Shown: positions 7,996-17,247 of the stretch, in pieces
Layout of the letters: every line of letters starts with the position of its first letter
How positions within the stretch are numbered: position 1 is the stretch's first letter
Assembly (NCBI RefSeq): GCF_003182355.1
Contig: NZ_QGTW01000017.1
Location: forward strand, 1-64,000
Direction of reading: 5' to 3'
DNA length: 64,000 nucleotides
Source of the DNA: Cytobacillus oceanisediminis
GTDB lineage: Bacteria > Bacillota > Bacilli > Bacillales > Cytobacillaceae
The notes under the pieces: generated by a model
Seen by the model: the letters and a program-made list of their open reading frames with translations, nothing else
What the model was told of the DNA's origin: nothing
The model's database searches: none
Translations under genes and position numbers: made by a program

Positions 7996-8024
7996 TTGAC
8001 GGAAGTCTGACTTTGATGTATGAT
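7996..8024 (+). promoter_or_regulatory. glmS promoter
   Basis: TTGACG (7996-8001), 17 bp, TATGAT (8019-8024): sigma-A promoter about 75 bp before the ribozyme cleavage site. Confidence 0.7.
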
Positions 8025-8103
8025 AATCCTGTTTTTGTATTTAAGAATACAAAATGTCCTCATTCAAGAAGAGAAAGGTGGATAGTGAAAATAAATATTT
8101 TTA

Positions 8104-8264
8104 AAAGCGCCTGAACTGATCCTGGACGTAAAGGATTAGTTGACGAGGAGGAGGTTTATCGAATGTTCGGCGGATGCCTCCCGGTTGAAAGCACAACCGA
8201 CAATTTCTTCTTTAAAACATTTGGGCAACTGAATGGACAAAGAGAAGGGAATGCTAAATAGAAA
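8104..8264 (+). ncRNA. glmS ribozyme-riboswitch
   Basis: Conserved glmS catalytic core: AGCGCCTGAACT at the 5' end, GACGAGGAGGAGGTTTATCGAA, TTCGGCGGATGCCTCCCGG, the P3-like GGTTG/CAACC hairpin, and a 3' GGACAAAG segment. With glucosamine-6-phosphate as cofactor the RNA cleaves itself between A8106 and G8107, exposing a 5'-OH and marking the mRNA for decay, which shuts off glmS when product is abundant. Class knowledge; the core is almost base-for-base that of B. subtilis. Confidence 0.95.
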
Positions 8265-8427
8265 AGCAAAAGCGCCTTTTGAACAAGGGCAGCTTGTTCC
8301 TGAGAGGTAAACTAAGGAGAATTCCTTAGCGCTTGGTGCTGGAGCTATAATAAATCAATTACAGAGATAAGGGGCAAGACTGCCCCGAAAAGGCTTCTTG
8401 CCCCTTCATTTTAGGAGGAAGAGAAGT
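8265..8427 (+). promoter_or_regulatory. Structured glmS leader downstream of ribozyme
   Basis: About 160 bases between ribozyme and start codon hold three clear stems: GAACAAG/CTTGTTC (about 8280-8298), CTAAGGA/TCCTTAG (about 8312-8330), and a long stem AAGGGGCAAGA/TCTTGCCCCTT (8369-8379 / 8396-8406) that ends 7 bases before AGGAGG. A shorter competing pairing GGGGCA/TGCCCC (8370-8385) uses the same 5' arm. The large stem with CATTTT after it may act as a weak terminator or limit ribosome access (inference). Confidence 0.5.
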
Positions 8428-10230
8428 ATGTGTGGTATCGTTGGATATATTGGAAATCAGGATACGAAAGAAATTTTATTAAAAGGCTTGGAAAAGCTTG
8501 AATATAGAGGTTATGACTCAGCAGGAATCGCTGTTATGAACGACAATGGCGTTCAGGTTTTCAAAGAAAAAGGCCGTATTGCCGATTTGCGCAACATTGT
8601 TGACGAAGGTGTAATGGCAAACACAGGGATTGGACATACTCGCTGGGCTACTCACGGAGTGCCAAGCACGGTAAATGCCCACCCCCATCAAAGTACTTCC
8701 GGCCGTTTTACGCTTGTTCATAATGGCGTAATTGAAAACTATGACATCTTAAAGCGCGAATACTTGCAGGGAGTTACTCTTAAAAGTGATACAGATACGG
8801 AAATCATCGTTCAGCTTATTGATTTGTTCGTAAACGAAGGATCAACTACTGAAGAGGCGTTCCGCAAAACGCTTACACTTTTAAAAGGCTCTTACGCTCT
8901 TGCCCTTTTAGATGAACAAAACAATGAAACGATCTTTGTTGCGAAAAACAAAAGCCCGCTTTTAGTCGGGTTAGGCGAAACATTTAATGTTGTAGCGTCT
9001 GACGCAATGGCAATGCTTCAAGTTACAGATCAATACGTTGAACTAATGGATAAAGAAATCGTTATTGTCACAAAGAATGAAGTCAAGATTCAGAATCTGA
9101 ATGGTGATGACATCAGCCGTGACCCATACACTGCTGAGCTGGATGCCAGTGATATTGAAAAAGGAACGTATCCTCACTATATGCTAAAAGAAATCGATGA
9201 GCAGCCTTTAGTGATGCGCAAAATCATTCAGAAGTACCAAAATGACCGGGGCGATCTAACAATCGACCAGGAAATTGTAGATGCGATGAATGATGCTGAC
9301 CGCATTTATATCATTGCGGCTGGTACTTCTTATCATGCAGGTCTTGTTGGAAAGCAGTTTATTGAAAAAATAGCGAAGATTCCAGTTGAGGTCCACATTT
9401 CTAGTGAATTTGGCTATAATATGCCATTGCTTTCAGAAAAGCCGCTATTCATCTTTATTTCCCAGAGCGGTGAAACAGCAGACAGCCGTGCCGTGCTTGT
9501 TAATGTGAAGGAAATGGGCCATAAGGCATTAACGATTACGAACGTTCCAGGTTCAACTTTATCCCGTGAAGCAGATTACACTTTATTACTGCATGCAGGC
9601 CCTGAAATTGCTGTTGCTTCTACAAAAGCTTATACAGCCCAGATTGCTGTTCTATCTATTCTTGCAGAAGTTACTGCAAAGAGCCGCGGTCTTGAATTAG
9701 ACTTTAACCTTATTCAGGAGCTGGGAATTGTAGCAAATGCAATGGAAGTTCTTTGCGATGCGAAGGAAGAATTTGAGGAAATCTCACGCAAATTCCTTTC
9801 AACGACGCGCAACGCTTTCTTTATTGGCCGCGGAATCGATTTCTATGTTGGCCTAGAAGGTGCGCTTAAGCTGAAAGAAATCTCTTATATTCAAGCTGAA
9901 GGCTTTGCCGGCGGAGAATTGAAGCATGGAACAATCGCTTTAATCGAGAACGGTACGCCAATCATCGCCTTGGCAACTCAAGAAAGTGTTAACTTAAGCA
10001 TTCGCGGAAACGTAAAAGAAGTAGTTGCCCGCGGAGCAAATCCTTGCATCATTTCCATGAAGGGGCTGGAAACGGAAGAAGACAGCTTCATCATCCCGGA
10101 AGTGAATGAATTATTAACACCTCTTATCTCTGTTATACCATTACAATTAATTTCTTACTTTGCGGCGCTGCATCGCGAATGTGACGTAGATAAGCCACGT
10201 AACCTGGCTAAGTCGGTTACAGTGGAGTAA
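8428..10230 (+). CDS. glmS: Glutamine--fructose-6-phosphate aminotransferase (isomerizing)
   Basis: Makes glucosamine-6-phosphate from fructose-6-phosphate and glutamine, the committed step to amino sugars. The start must be the ATG at 8428 because the Ntn-glutaminase needs Cys2 free after Met removal (MCGIVGYIG); a longer in-frame start at 8398 lies inside a leader hairpin. Residues 1-220 are the class II glutaminase domain, followed by two SIS sugar-isomerase domains (about 285-425 and 450-590) with SQSGETADS and the C-terminal KSVTVE. 600 residues, standard length. Controlled by the upstream ribozyme. Confidence 0.97.
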   Translation: MCGIVGYIGNQDTKEILLKGLEKLEYRGYDSAGIAVMNDNGVQVFKEKGRIADLRNIVDEGVMANTGIGHTRWATHGVPSTVNAHPHQSTSGRFTLVHNGVIENYDILKREYLQGVTLKSDTDTEIIVQLIDLFVNEGSTTEEAFRKTLTLLKGSYALALLDEQNNETIFVAKNKSPLLVGLGETFNVVASDAMAMLQVTDQYVELMDKEIVIVTKNEVKIQNLNGDDISRDPYTAELDASDIEKGTYPHYMLKEIDEQPLVMRKIIQKYQNDRGDLTIDQEIVDAMNDADRIYIIAAGTSYHAGLVGKQFIEKIAKIPVEVHISSEFGYNMPLLSEKPLFIFISQSGETADSRAVLVNVKEMGHKALTITNVPGSTLSREADYTLLLHAGPEIAVASTKAYTAQIAVLSILAEVTAKSRGLELDFNLIQELGIVANAMEVLCDAKEEFEEISRKFLSTTRNAFFIGRGIDFYVGLEGALKLKEISYIQAEGFAGGELKHGTIALIENGTPIIALATQESVNLSIRGNVKEVVARGANPCIISMKGLETEEDSFIIPEVNELLTPLISVIPLQLISYFAALHRECDVDKPRNLAKSVTVE

Positions 10231-10267
10231 GCCGAAATACAATAATAAACTACATTAACTTGACTTT

Positions 10268-10308
10268 AAAAAAGAAAACTGTTCCTTAGGGAGCAGTTTT
10301 CTTTTTTA
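10268..10308 (+). terminator. Terminator after glmS
   Basis: Stem AAAAGAAAACTG / CAGTTTTCTTTT with T run: Rho-independent terminator. Confidence 0.88.
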
Positions 10309-10515
10309 GCGTTTTTTAATACCAAAATAGAACTTTAATATTGTTGGCTTAGTTTAATAATTATCCAAGAAAAAAAGAACGGACATTGCCGGGCAAGAAA
10401 AATAGAGGCGAAAATATAACCCTTTGTAAACCGTCTGTTTTTAAAAGAGTTAAGAGCATAAATAGGGTTCAAGAACCTAACAGAATAAACACCATTCTAT
10501 TGAGAAACAATAAAT

Positions 10516-10536
10516 TTGTCATTGATGCTGCGACAA
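10516..10536 (+). promoter_or_regulatory. Candidate MtlR operator
   Basis: Imperfect inverted repeat TTGTC-A...G-CGACAA resembling the MtlR box of Bacillus (TTGNCAC...TGTGNCAA), located just upstream of the -35, where the activator MtlR binds. Confidence 0.5.
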
Positions 10537-10554
10537 AATTAGTTATCAACTTTG

Positions 10555-10583
10555 TTGAGTTTGATGGTATTGTACCTTAGGAT
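10555..10583 (+). promoter_or_regulatory. mtlA promoter
   Basis: TTGAGT (10555-10560), 17 bp, TAGGAT (10578-10583). Both hexamers are imperfect, as expected for an activator-dependent promoter. The remaining part of the 10309-10619 gap holds no gene I can support. Confidence 0.5.
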
Positions 10584-10619
10584 AATTAAGTACTATACAT
10601 CTGAAGGGGATGAGTGTAA

Positions 10620-12533
10620 ATGGCTCAATCTAATATAAAAGTAGCTGTTCAGAAGTTCGGTAATTTTCTTAGCTCTATGGTCATGCCGAATATTTCTGCT
10701 TTCATTGCTTGGGGGTTAATTACAGCTTTATTTATACCAACTGGCTTCTTTCCAAATGAAAGCCTTGCCAAAATGGTAGATCCGATGGTGACCTACTTGC
10801 TTCCATTATTAATCGGGTATACAGGAGGTAAGCTGGTGCATGAGCAGCGTGGAGCTGTTGTCGGTGCCATCGCGACGATGGGGGTCATTGCCGGCGCAGA
10901 TATCCCTATGTTCCTTGGCGCCATGATTATTGGTCCGCTTGGCGGATGGGTAATCAAGAAATTTGACCAGATGGTTGAAGGGAAAGTACGGGCAGGATTT
11001 GAAATGCTGGTTAACAATTTCTCAGCGGGAATTCTTGGTGCAATAATCGCCATCCTTGCATTCTTGGGCGTTGGCCCTGTCATTGATACCTTTACTGGAT
11101 GGCTTGTTGCTGGTGTTGACTGGCTGGTTGGAACAGGCCTGCTGCCATTGACGAGCATACTGATTGAACCTGCAAAAGTGCTGTTCTTAAATAATGCTAT
11201 CAACCATGGTGTTCTTTCACCTATTGGTGTTGAACAGGTAAAAGAAACCGGACAGTCCATTCTGTTTCTTCTTGAAGCAAACCCTGGTCCTGGTATCGGT
11301 GTCCTGCTTGCCTATATGTTTTTCGGCAAGGGAAATGCAAAGAAATCTGCCCCGGGTGCTGGAATCATCCACTTTTTCGGCGGTATTCACGAGATTTACT
11401 TCCCGTATATTCTTATGCGCCCGATGCTGATTTTGGCGGTTATCCTTGGCGGAATGAGCGGTGTTTTCACGTTGGTTCTGTTAGGCGGAGGATTATTTGC
11501 TCCATCATCACCTGGAAGCATTATTGCGATTACTGCAGTAACGCCACACCATGCAAGTGCGTATTTAGCTAACTTTGCTGGTGTGCTTGTGGCTGGTGCT
11601 GTATCCTTCATCGTTTCTTCCTTTATTTTAAAAACAGGGAAGCAGGGTGAAGAGGATATTGAAGCAGCTGCACAAAAAATGCAGGAAATGAAAGGCAAGA
11701 AAAGCTCCGTGTCAAATGTATTTGCGGGAGATCAGGGAGCTATGCCTGACAATGTTCAAAAAATCTATTTTGCCTGTGATGCCGGAATGGGCTCAAGTGC
11801 CATGGGAGCATCCCTTCTTCGTAAAAAGGTGAAGGAAGCTGGAATGGATATTGCTGTCACGAATACAGCAATAAGCAATCTTCCAGCGGATGCCCAGATT
11901 GTCATTACACAGGAAGAATTGACTCCGAGAGCGCGTAATAAAGTGCCAAACGCTTATCATATTTCTGTCGATAACTTCCTTTCAAGTCCGGAGTACGATA
12001 AGTTAATCAGTGAATTGCAGTTCCCGGCGAATTCCGAGCTTCATGAAATCGTTGAAGATGCTGAAGACAATGTTCCTGATAATCAGGACCAGGAAATGGC
12101 GCATGAAGATGATTTGCTTCGTCCGGAAAATGTATTTTTGAATAAGCAGTTTGCTAATAAGGAAGATGCCATTCGATTTACCGGAAGAGCTCTGGTAAAC
12201 GCAGGTTATGTTGATGAGAGCTATATCGAAGCGATGATTGAACGTGATAATATTACGTCAACTTATATGGGAAATGATGTTGCAATCCCGCATGGGACGG
12301 AAGAAGCAAAAAAAGCTGTCATCAAATCAGGTTTTACAGTGGTTCAGGTGCCTGATGGCGTTGATTTTGATGGCCAGAAGGTACGCTTGATTTTCGGTAT
12401 TGCGGGGAAAGATGGTACGCATCTTGAAATATTATCCGGAATTGCTGTAACATGCTCGGATATGGAAAATATCGAAAAGATGGTAGAGGCTGATACAGCA
12501 CAGACTATTATCGATATCATTGGCAAGAAATAA
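10620..12533 (+). CDS. mtlA: PTS mannitol transporter EIICBA
   Basis: Imports mannitol and phosphorylates it to mannitol-1-phosphate. 637 residues in one chain: membrane EIIC (1-335, with the GGIHEIYFPY signature at 254-263), EIIB (about 378-470, phosphocysteine C386 in ACDAGMGSS) and EIIA (about 500-637, phosphohistidine H558 in AIPHGT), the last joined by an acidic linker (478-498). In B. subtilis and Geobacillus EIIA is a separate mtlF gene; here there is no mtlF because the domain is fused. First gene of mtlA-mtlR-mtlD. ATG follows GAAGGGGATGAG. Confidence 0.95.
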   Translation: MAQSNIKVAVQKFGNFLSSMVMPNISAFIAWGLITALFIPTGFFPNESLAKMVDPMVTYLLPLLIGYTGGKLVHEQRGAVVGAIATMGVIAGADIPMFLGAMIIGPLGGWVIKKFDQMVEGKVRAGFEMLVNNFSAGILGAIIAILAFLGVGPVIDTFTGWLVAGVDWLVGTGLLPLTSILIEPAKVLFLNNAINHGVLSPIGVEQVKETGQSILFLLEANPGPGIGVLLAYMFFGKGNAKKSAPGAGIIHFFGGIHEIYFPYILMRPMLILAVILGGMSGVFTLVLLGGGLFAPSSPGSIIAITAVTPHHASAYLANFAGVLVAGAVSFIVSSFILKTGKQGEEDIEAAAQKMQEMKGKKSSVSNVFAGDQGAMPDNVQKIYFACDAGMGSSAMGASLLRKKVKEAGMDIAVTNTAISNLPADAQIVITQEELTPRARNKVPNAYHISVDNFLSSPEYDKLISELQFPANSELHEIVEDAEDNVPDNQDQEMAHEDDLLRPENVFLNKQFANKEDAIRFTGRALVNAGYVDESYIEAMIERDNITSTYMGNDVAIPHGTEEAKKAVIKSGFTVVQVPDGVDFDGQKVRLIFGIAGKDGTHLEILSGIAVTCSDMENIEKMVEADTAQTIIDIIGKK

Positions 12534-12547
12534 ATTAGTTTCAATAG

Positions 12548-12590
12548 TGAATAGAAAAGCGTATTTCTTCGCTTTTCTATTCATTGTTTT
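12548..12590 (+). terminator. Hairpin after mtlA
   Basis: Stem TGAATAGAAAAGCG/CGCTTTTCTATTCA (14 bp perfect arms) followed by TTGTTTTCTCTT. It probably lowers read-through into mtlR and mtlD relative to mtlA. Confidence 0.7.
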
Positions 12591-12622
12591 CTCTTCACTT
12601 CACTCAGGAATGAGATGATCCC

Positions 12623-14722
12623 ATGTATATCACATCGAGGGAAAAAGCAATTATCGAACTAATTATTAAAACATCAGGAAAACACACAGCTTTATCAATT
12701 GCCTCCACTCTAAATGTTAGTGCAAGGACAATTCAAAGAGATTTAAAGACAGTGGAAAAAATTATTAGGGAGTTTGACCTGAAGCTTATGCGCAATACAG
12801 ATCAGGGGCTGGTTATTGAGGGAAAGAATGAACAAGTATACCGGCTAATCCAGCATTTGATAAGCATAGATCCCATTGATCAGCCTCCACAGGAACGGAA
12901 ATTACGCCTTCTCTTAGCAATTCTGGAGGAGGAATTATATAAAACTCAGGTCTTAGCAGGTCATCTGGGGATCAGTACGGCAACGCTTGCAGCTTACTTA
13001 GATGAACTGGCTGTATGGCTGGGAAATTTTCAATTGCAGCTTACAAGAAAAAGAGGGGTCGGAGTTGCGCTTGAGGGCACAGAAGCAAACAAACGCAGAG
13101 CGCTGGTGCATTATTTCCTTCAATATTTTAATGAGGAATTAATTGAGAAGTTGTTTTTACTCGAAAAAGGGGATCTTCCTGAGGAAAGAATGCTTCATTA
13201 TTTTGTTCCGAAGTATCTTCTGGAAGTCAGCTCCTTAGCCAATGCAGCATTTAATCGTGCACATGCCCATTTTGCGGATAGCGGACATCTGGAAATCATT
13301 CTACATATTTATATCACTTTGCAGAGGATAGAGTCTCAATATTTTATCAGTAGGGATGTAAGCCTTCCGGAAAAAGAAATAGCCGTTGAGTATGACGTAA
13401 TGAGGCAAATAACAAATGAACTGGAACAAAAATTTGGAATAGCCTTTTCAGAAAAAGACATTCGTTATTTGGCGCTGAATCTCAAAGGTACAAAGCTCCG
13501 GGGAGCCGAGGCAGTTCCTTATGACAGCATTGTGCTCGCCCAGATGATAAAAAACGTGATCAAATCAGTTTCTGATCAGCTCCATGTGGATTTTACAAGG
13601 GATTTTTCCTTATTCCAGGGGCTGCTTGCCCACATGGAACCAGCCTTATTCCGTATGAAACAGAAATTGGATTCATTTAATCCGCTTAAAGAGGAAATCA
13701 TGCGGAAGTATCCCATCCTCTTCATGGCTGTAAAAAATAGTGTTGAAGAGCAATTCAAAGAAATTGATCATTTTCCCGATGATGAAATAGCTTTTATGGT
13801 TCTGCATTTCGGATCAGCTTTGGTGATGCAAGAAGAGAATTTGCTGATTAAAGCTCTTGTGATATGCCCAACTGGAATTGGAACATCCAAGATGCTGATG
13901 AGCAGAATAAAAAAAGAAATAACAGAGATCGATGAAATTGACATCAAATCGATAAAGGAAATAACAGAGGATGCGAACCTGGAAGCATATGACATTATTC
14001 TTTCTACTGTCCGTCTTCCTATTATAAATGCTGAGTATATTTTGGTGAACCCGCTCTTAAGTGAAGAAAACATCCTTACTATAAAAAACTTTTTACAGAA
14101 CAACATAGAAAACCTTACAAAAGATAAGCAATACCAAAAGATGGAACACGATTATGTGACTACTCCTGACAATAAGAAAAATATGGCCTTAACCGATATG
14201 CTTCAGGAGGTTAAAGATATTCAGCAGAGTATCGGGGCTATTATCCATAACTTTCGTTTTTATCAAATGGATAAGCGAACCAGTCAGGAACAGATTCTTA
14301 AGAACATGGTAATGAAGGCTGCAGAGGAAAATCTGCTGATAAATCCAGCAGCTGTCTTGGAAACATTGAGAGAGCGTGAAAAGAAGGGCGGTCTCGGGAT
14401 TCCTGAAACTAATATCGCCCTTTTCCATGCCAGGAATAAGTATGTCCGGCAACTTATTTTTCAGATTGCCCATCTGCCGGACCCATGTCCTGTAAAAGGG
14501 ATGGATGGGAACGATGTAGTAATGAAGAACCTTCTGCTCATGCTGGCCCCGGCAGAATTAAGCAGAAGAGAACAGGAGATATTAAGCTTAATCAGCACAA
14601 GTATAATTGAAACTGATGAGGCTATTATGGTCTTTTCTTCCGCAAATGAGGAAATGATCTGCAAAAAACTAGAAACTATATTTGTAGAGTATCTTCAATC
14701 TAATTTTAAAATAAATCAATAA
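12623..14722 (+). CDS. mtlR: Mannitol operon transcriptional activator MtlR
   Basis: PRD-type activator of the mannitol operon, 699 residues. Domains in order: two helix-turn-helix modules (about 1-170, with SARTIQRDLKTVEK), PRD1 (about 190-290), PRD2 (about 300-405), an EIIB-Gat-like domain (about 410-490, VICPTGIGTSKML with its cysteine) and an EIIA-Mtl-like domain (about 545-695). In B. subtilis and Geobacillus the activity is set by phosphorylation of PRD2, EIIB-like and EIIA-like residues by the PTS, so it senses mannitol flux and carbon status. Lies between mtlA and mtlD. Confidence 0.93.
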   Translation: MYITSREKAIIELIIKTSGKHTALSIASTLNVSARTIQRDLKTVEKIIREFDLKLMRNTDQGLVIEGKNEQVYRLIQHLISIDPIDQPPQERKLRLLLAILEEELYKTQVLAGHLGISTATLAAYLDELAVWLGNFQLQLTRKRGVGVALEGTEANKRRALVHYFLQYFNEELIEKLFLLEKGDLPEERMLHYFVPKYLLEVSSLANAAFNRAHAHFADSGHLEIILHIYITLQRIESQYFISRDVSLPEKEIAVEYDVMRQITNELEQKFGIAFSEKDIRYLALNLKGTKLRGAEAVPYDSIVLAQMIKNVIKSVSDQLHVDFTRDFSLFQGLLAHMEPALFRMKQKLDSFNPLKEEIMRKYPILFMAVKNSVEEQFKEIDHFPDDEIAFMVLHFGSALVMQEENLLIKALVICPTGIGTSKMLMSRIKKEITEIDEIDIKSIKEITEDANLEAYDIILSTVRLPIINAEYILVNPLLSEENILTIKNFLQNNIENLTKDKQYQKMEHDYVTTPDNKKNMALTDMLQEVKDIQQSIGAIIHNFRFYQMDKRTSQEQILKNMVMKAAEENLLINPAAVLETLREREKKGGLGIPETNIALFHARNKYVRQLIFQIAHLPDPCPVKGMDGNDVVMKNLLLMLAPAELSRREQEILSLISTSIIETDEAIMVFSSANEEMICKKLETIFVEYLQSNFKINQ

Positions 14723-14734
14723 AGGAATGATTGG

Positions 14735-15880
14735 ATGAGACAAGCAGTGCATTTTGGAGCAGGCAATATTGGCAGAGGATTTATCGGTGCCCTTTTTTCC
14801 CAATCAGGCTACAATGTTGTTTTTGTAGATATTGCCGATCAGATTATTAATCAATTAAATGAGGAAAAGCAGTATAAGGTTAAACTTGCTACAGATGAGC
14901 AGGAAACCATGACAATTGAAAACGTTTCAGGGTTAAATAATCTGAAACAAGAAAAAGAAGTAGTTGATGTGATCAAGAATGCAGCTTTTTTGACAACAGC
15001 CATCGGTCCTAATATACTGCCTAGAATCGCGCCGTTAATTGCCAAAGGTTTGACTGCAAGAGTAGAAGAGGGAAAAAGTGAAAAGCTTTACGTCATTGCC
15101 TGTGAAAATCAAATATCAGCAACAGATTTGCTAAAAGGATACATCATGGAACATCTTGACGATAAAATAAAAGAAAAGGTCCACCATCAGGTTGCATTCC
15201 TAAATTCAGCTGTTGACCGGATCGTTCCGATTCAAAACAATCAAGGATCACTCGATGTTCTCGTTGAGCCGTACCACGAATGGGTTGTGGAAACATCGGA
15301 AGAGATTCCACCTATTGAAGGAATGAAAATTGTTCCTGAACTTGCTCCCTTTATTGAAAGAAAACTGTTTACCGTGAATTCAGGACATGCAGTTATCGCT
15401 TATCTTGGCTATTTAGATAATAAAGAAACGATTGACCAAACGCTTGCAGATGAGGAAATTTACAAGCAAGTTCGGGCGACTTTGAGTGAGACCGGGGCCT
15501 ACTTAATTAATCGTTATGATTTGGATCCTGAAGAACATCAGAAATATATTGATAAAATCATCAGCCGTTTCCAAAATGCCCACTTAAATGATGGTGTAAC
15601 GAGAGTCGGCCGTTCACCATTGAGAAAGCTTGGCCCGGATGACCGTCTGGTACGTCCGGCAGTTCAAGCGCAAAAAGCAGGCCTCTCTTACACCAATCTT
15701 GCAAAAGCAATAGCAGCAGCTTTACTGTTCGATTATGAGGAAGATGAAGATGCAGTAAAACTGCAGGTCATGATTAAAGAGAATGGAGTCCCGTATGTAC
15801 TTCAAGAAGTATGTGGTCTTACAAACTCGAGTGACCTGGCAAAAGAAATTATTAGCCATTATGAATCTTTAAAGAAGTAA
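14735..15880 (+). CDS. mtlD: Mannitol-1-phosphate 5-dehydrogenase
   Basis: Oxidises mannitol-1-phosphate to fructose-6-phosphate with NAD+. 381 residues, standard. The N-terminal Rossmann motif is HFGAGNIGRGFIG (6-18); the catalytic helix K-x5-N-x2-H is seen as KLFTVNSGHAVIAYLG (about 211-226). It starts 12 bp after mtlR behind AAAGGAATG, completing the pathway begun by EIICBA. Confidence 0.96.
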   Translation: MRQAVHFGAGNIGRGFIGALFSQSGYNVVFVDIADQIINQLNEEKQYKVKLATDEQETMTIENVSGLNNLKQEKEVVDVIKNAAFLTTAIGPNILPRIAPLIAKGLTARVEEGKSEKLYVIACENQISATDLLKGYIMEHLDDKIKEKVHHQVAFLNSAVDRIVPIQNNQGSLDVLVEPYHEWVVETSEEIPPIEGMKIVPELAPFIERKLFTVNSGHAVIAYLGYLDNKETIDQTLADEEIYKQVRATLSETGAYLINRYDLDPEEHQKYIDKIISRFQNAHLNDGVTRVGRSPLRKLGPDDRLVRPAVQAQKAGLSYTNLAKAIAAALLFDYEEDEDAVKLQVMIKENGVPYVLQEVCGLTNSSDLAKEIISHYESLKK

Positions 15881-15926
15881 CCTTTCTTTTAGAAAATATT
15901 AGCGGAATTAAGTTTTCCTAACCTCA

Positions 15927-15961
15927 GGCTGTCGTGAGATTCTCGGCAGCCATTTTTATTT
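15927..15961 (+). terminator. Terminator after mtlD
   Basis: Imperfect stem GGCTGTCG/CGGCAGCC followed by ATTTTTATTTT. Confidence 0.75.
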
Positions 15962-16077
15962 TATTTTTGCTTTAATTGGTGAAATATGAAAATTATTATG
16001 CAAATCCTTATGGGGTCAGGCGGCACCGAGATAAATATAAAAGGACTAACTTGGAAACGTGGGTAATAGGTGCTTTA

Positions 16078-16112
16078 AAGGGCAGGATGCATAGAAAACA
16101 TTCTGCCCTTAT
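16078..16112 (+). terminator. Orphan terminator-like hairpin
   Basis: Stem AAGGGCAG-ATG / CAT-CTGCCCTT around a short loop, with no T run and no gene directly upstream. It lies between the mtlD terminator and the palindromic repeat. Confidence 0.45.
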
Positions 16113-16134
16113 AGTATTAAAGGTTAGGCTATGA

Positions 16135-16320
16135 TAAACTTCATTATCCCCGAAAATGCACCCGCATTTTCTTCATGCGATATTAATTCGAGGGTGCTTG
16201 TTCAACGTCCTGCGGGAAAGCAAGTCAAAGTGGCCCCCCAAGCGTATAACGCCGAAGGAGACTCCCGGACCCCCTCGCGGTAAGCGAGCTTCTTGAGAAT
16301 TGCAGGCAAGTTTAACAGAG
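16135..16320 (+). repeat. Dispersed intergenic repeat, family A, copy 1
   Basis: Shares CGAAAATGCA..CGCATTTTC near its start and GGCAAGTTTAACAGAG at its end with the copy at 26.65 kb, and in inverse orientation with the copy at 21.23 kb. GC-rich, partly self-complementary, no reading frame. It abuts the stop codon of the tetR gene. Confidence 0.75.
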
Positions 16321-17154
16321 CTAGAAATTATTATAATTTCGAAGCAAATAGGCTATCCATTTACAATGTGGATGGTTTTGGATGTTCCCGATCAATCCTT
16401 TTACGATCGCAGGGCTCAAGCTTGATTCCAGAAGATCTTGTTTGAGAATGATGAGGGATTCTTTTTCAATAGACTCATCTAATTCCTCTATTTTTTGATC
16501 CATGATTCCGATAATTTGCTCGGCAGTTAGCTCTTTGTCCATAGGCTCTTTAAACATCTCGTAAAGCTCTTCCGTGATAAACGGGACTGTAGATTGCTTT
16601 GCCAGCAGATCTGTTTTTTCCGCAAGAGATTGGCTTAGTATATTTAAATCAAGAGGCGTATTGAAAAATAAAAATAAATGGGAGTATACATGCATGAAGC
16701 CTTTAATGCAATAAATCAAATCGTATTTTGTTTGTTCGGCAGTCTCTCCATATAACTGCTCTATCATCGATAGGGTAATTTCATCGATTAATTTGTCATA
16801 GTGCCGCACTTTTAATATTAGTTCTTCATTAAATGTGTGTACTTGTTCTTTGATAAAGATCTTTGCAAAGTCGGAATGCTTTTGAAAGGAGTTAAATGCA
16901 GTGTAAAAAAACTTATTTAAAAGTTCTTTTTTATTATTCGAACGGTTGACTACATGGTCAATATCCGAAACGAATTGCATCATGAAATAATCAATCAAGG
17001 CAATAATCAATTCATCCTTTGACTTGAAAGATAAGTAAAAAGCACCCTTGGATATACCGGAACGCTCAGTGATCTGTTGAACGGAGGTAGCTTCAAAACC
17101 TTGTTCAGCAAAGAGTTCTAAAGCACTTTCCATAATTAATTCTTTTTTGCCCAT
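16321..17154 (-). CDS. TetR/AcrR family transcriptional repressor
   Basis: 277 residues with an N-terminal TetR helix-turn-helix (about 5-55: MESALELFAEQGFEATSVQQITERSG...), longer than the typical 190-220 and with an extended C-terminal ligand domain. ATG follows AAGGAGCG. It is divergent from the RND pump; a perfect 7-4-7 palindrome lies between -35 and -10 of the pump promoter, so it almost certainly represses the pump. Inducer unknown. Confidence 0.9.
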   Translation of the reverse strand: MGKKELIMESALELFAEQGFEATSVQQITERSGISKGAFYLSFKSKDELIIALIDYFMMQFVSDIDHVVNRSNNKKELLNKFFYTAFNSFQKHSDFAKIFIKEQVHTFNEELILKVRHYDKLIDEITLSMIEQLYGETAEQTKYDLIYCIKGFMHVYSHLFLFFNTPLDLNILSQSLAEKTDLLAKQSTVPFITEELYEMFKEPMDKELTAEQIIGIMDQKIEELDESIEKESLIILKQDLLESSLSPAIVKGLIGNIQNHPHCKWIAYLLRNYNNF

Positions 17155-17176
17155 TTAATCTGTCGCTCCTTTTTTA

Positions 17177-17208
17177 TTGACAAATGACCGATTGGTCATT
17201 AGTATAAG
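17177..17208 (+). promoter_or_regulatory. RND promoter with embedded TetR operator
   Basis: TTGACA at 17177-17182; perfect inverted repeat AATGACC-GATT-GGTCATT at 17183-17200; -10 AGTATA or TATAAG at 17201-17208. The palindrome fills the promoter spacer, so repressor and RNA polymerase cannot bind together (inference). Confidence 0.85.
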
Positions 17209-17247
17209 TAATTGAGTTTAATAAGTCAATTAGAGGTAGGTGTACAA

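Noticed and set aside
8398..8427. Upstream start for glmS
   Set aside because: It would block the Cys2 nucleophile and starts within a leader hairpin.
10386..10580. Open frame of 64 codons before mtlA
   Set aside because: It spans the MtlR-like operator and promoter, has no ribosome site, and lacks recognisable protein character.
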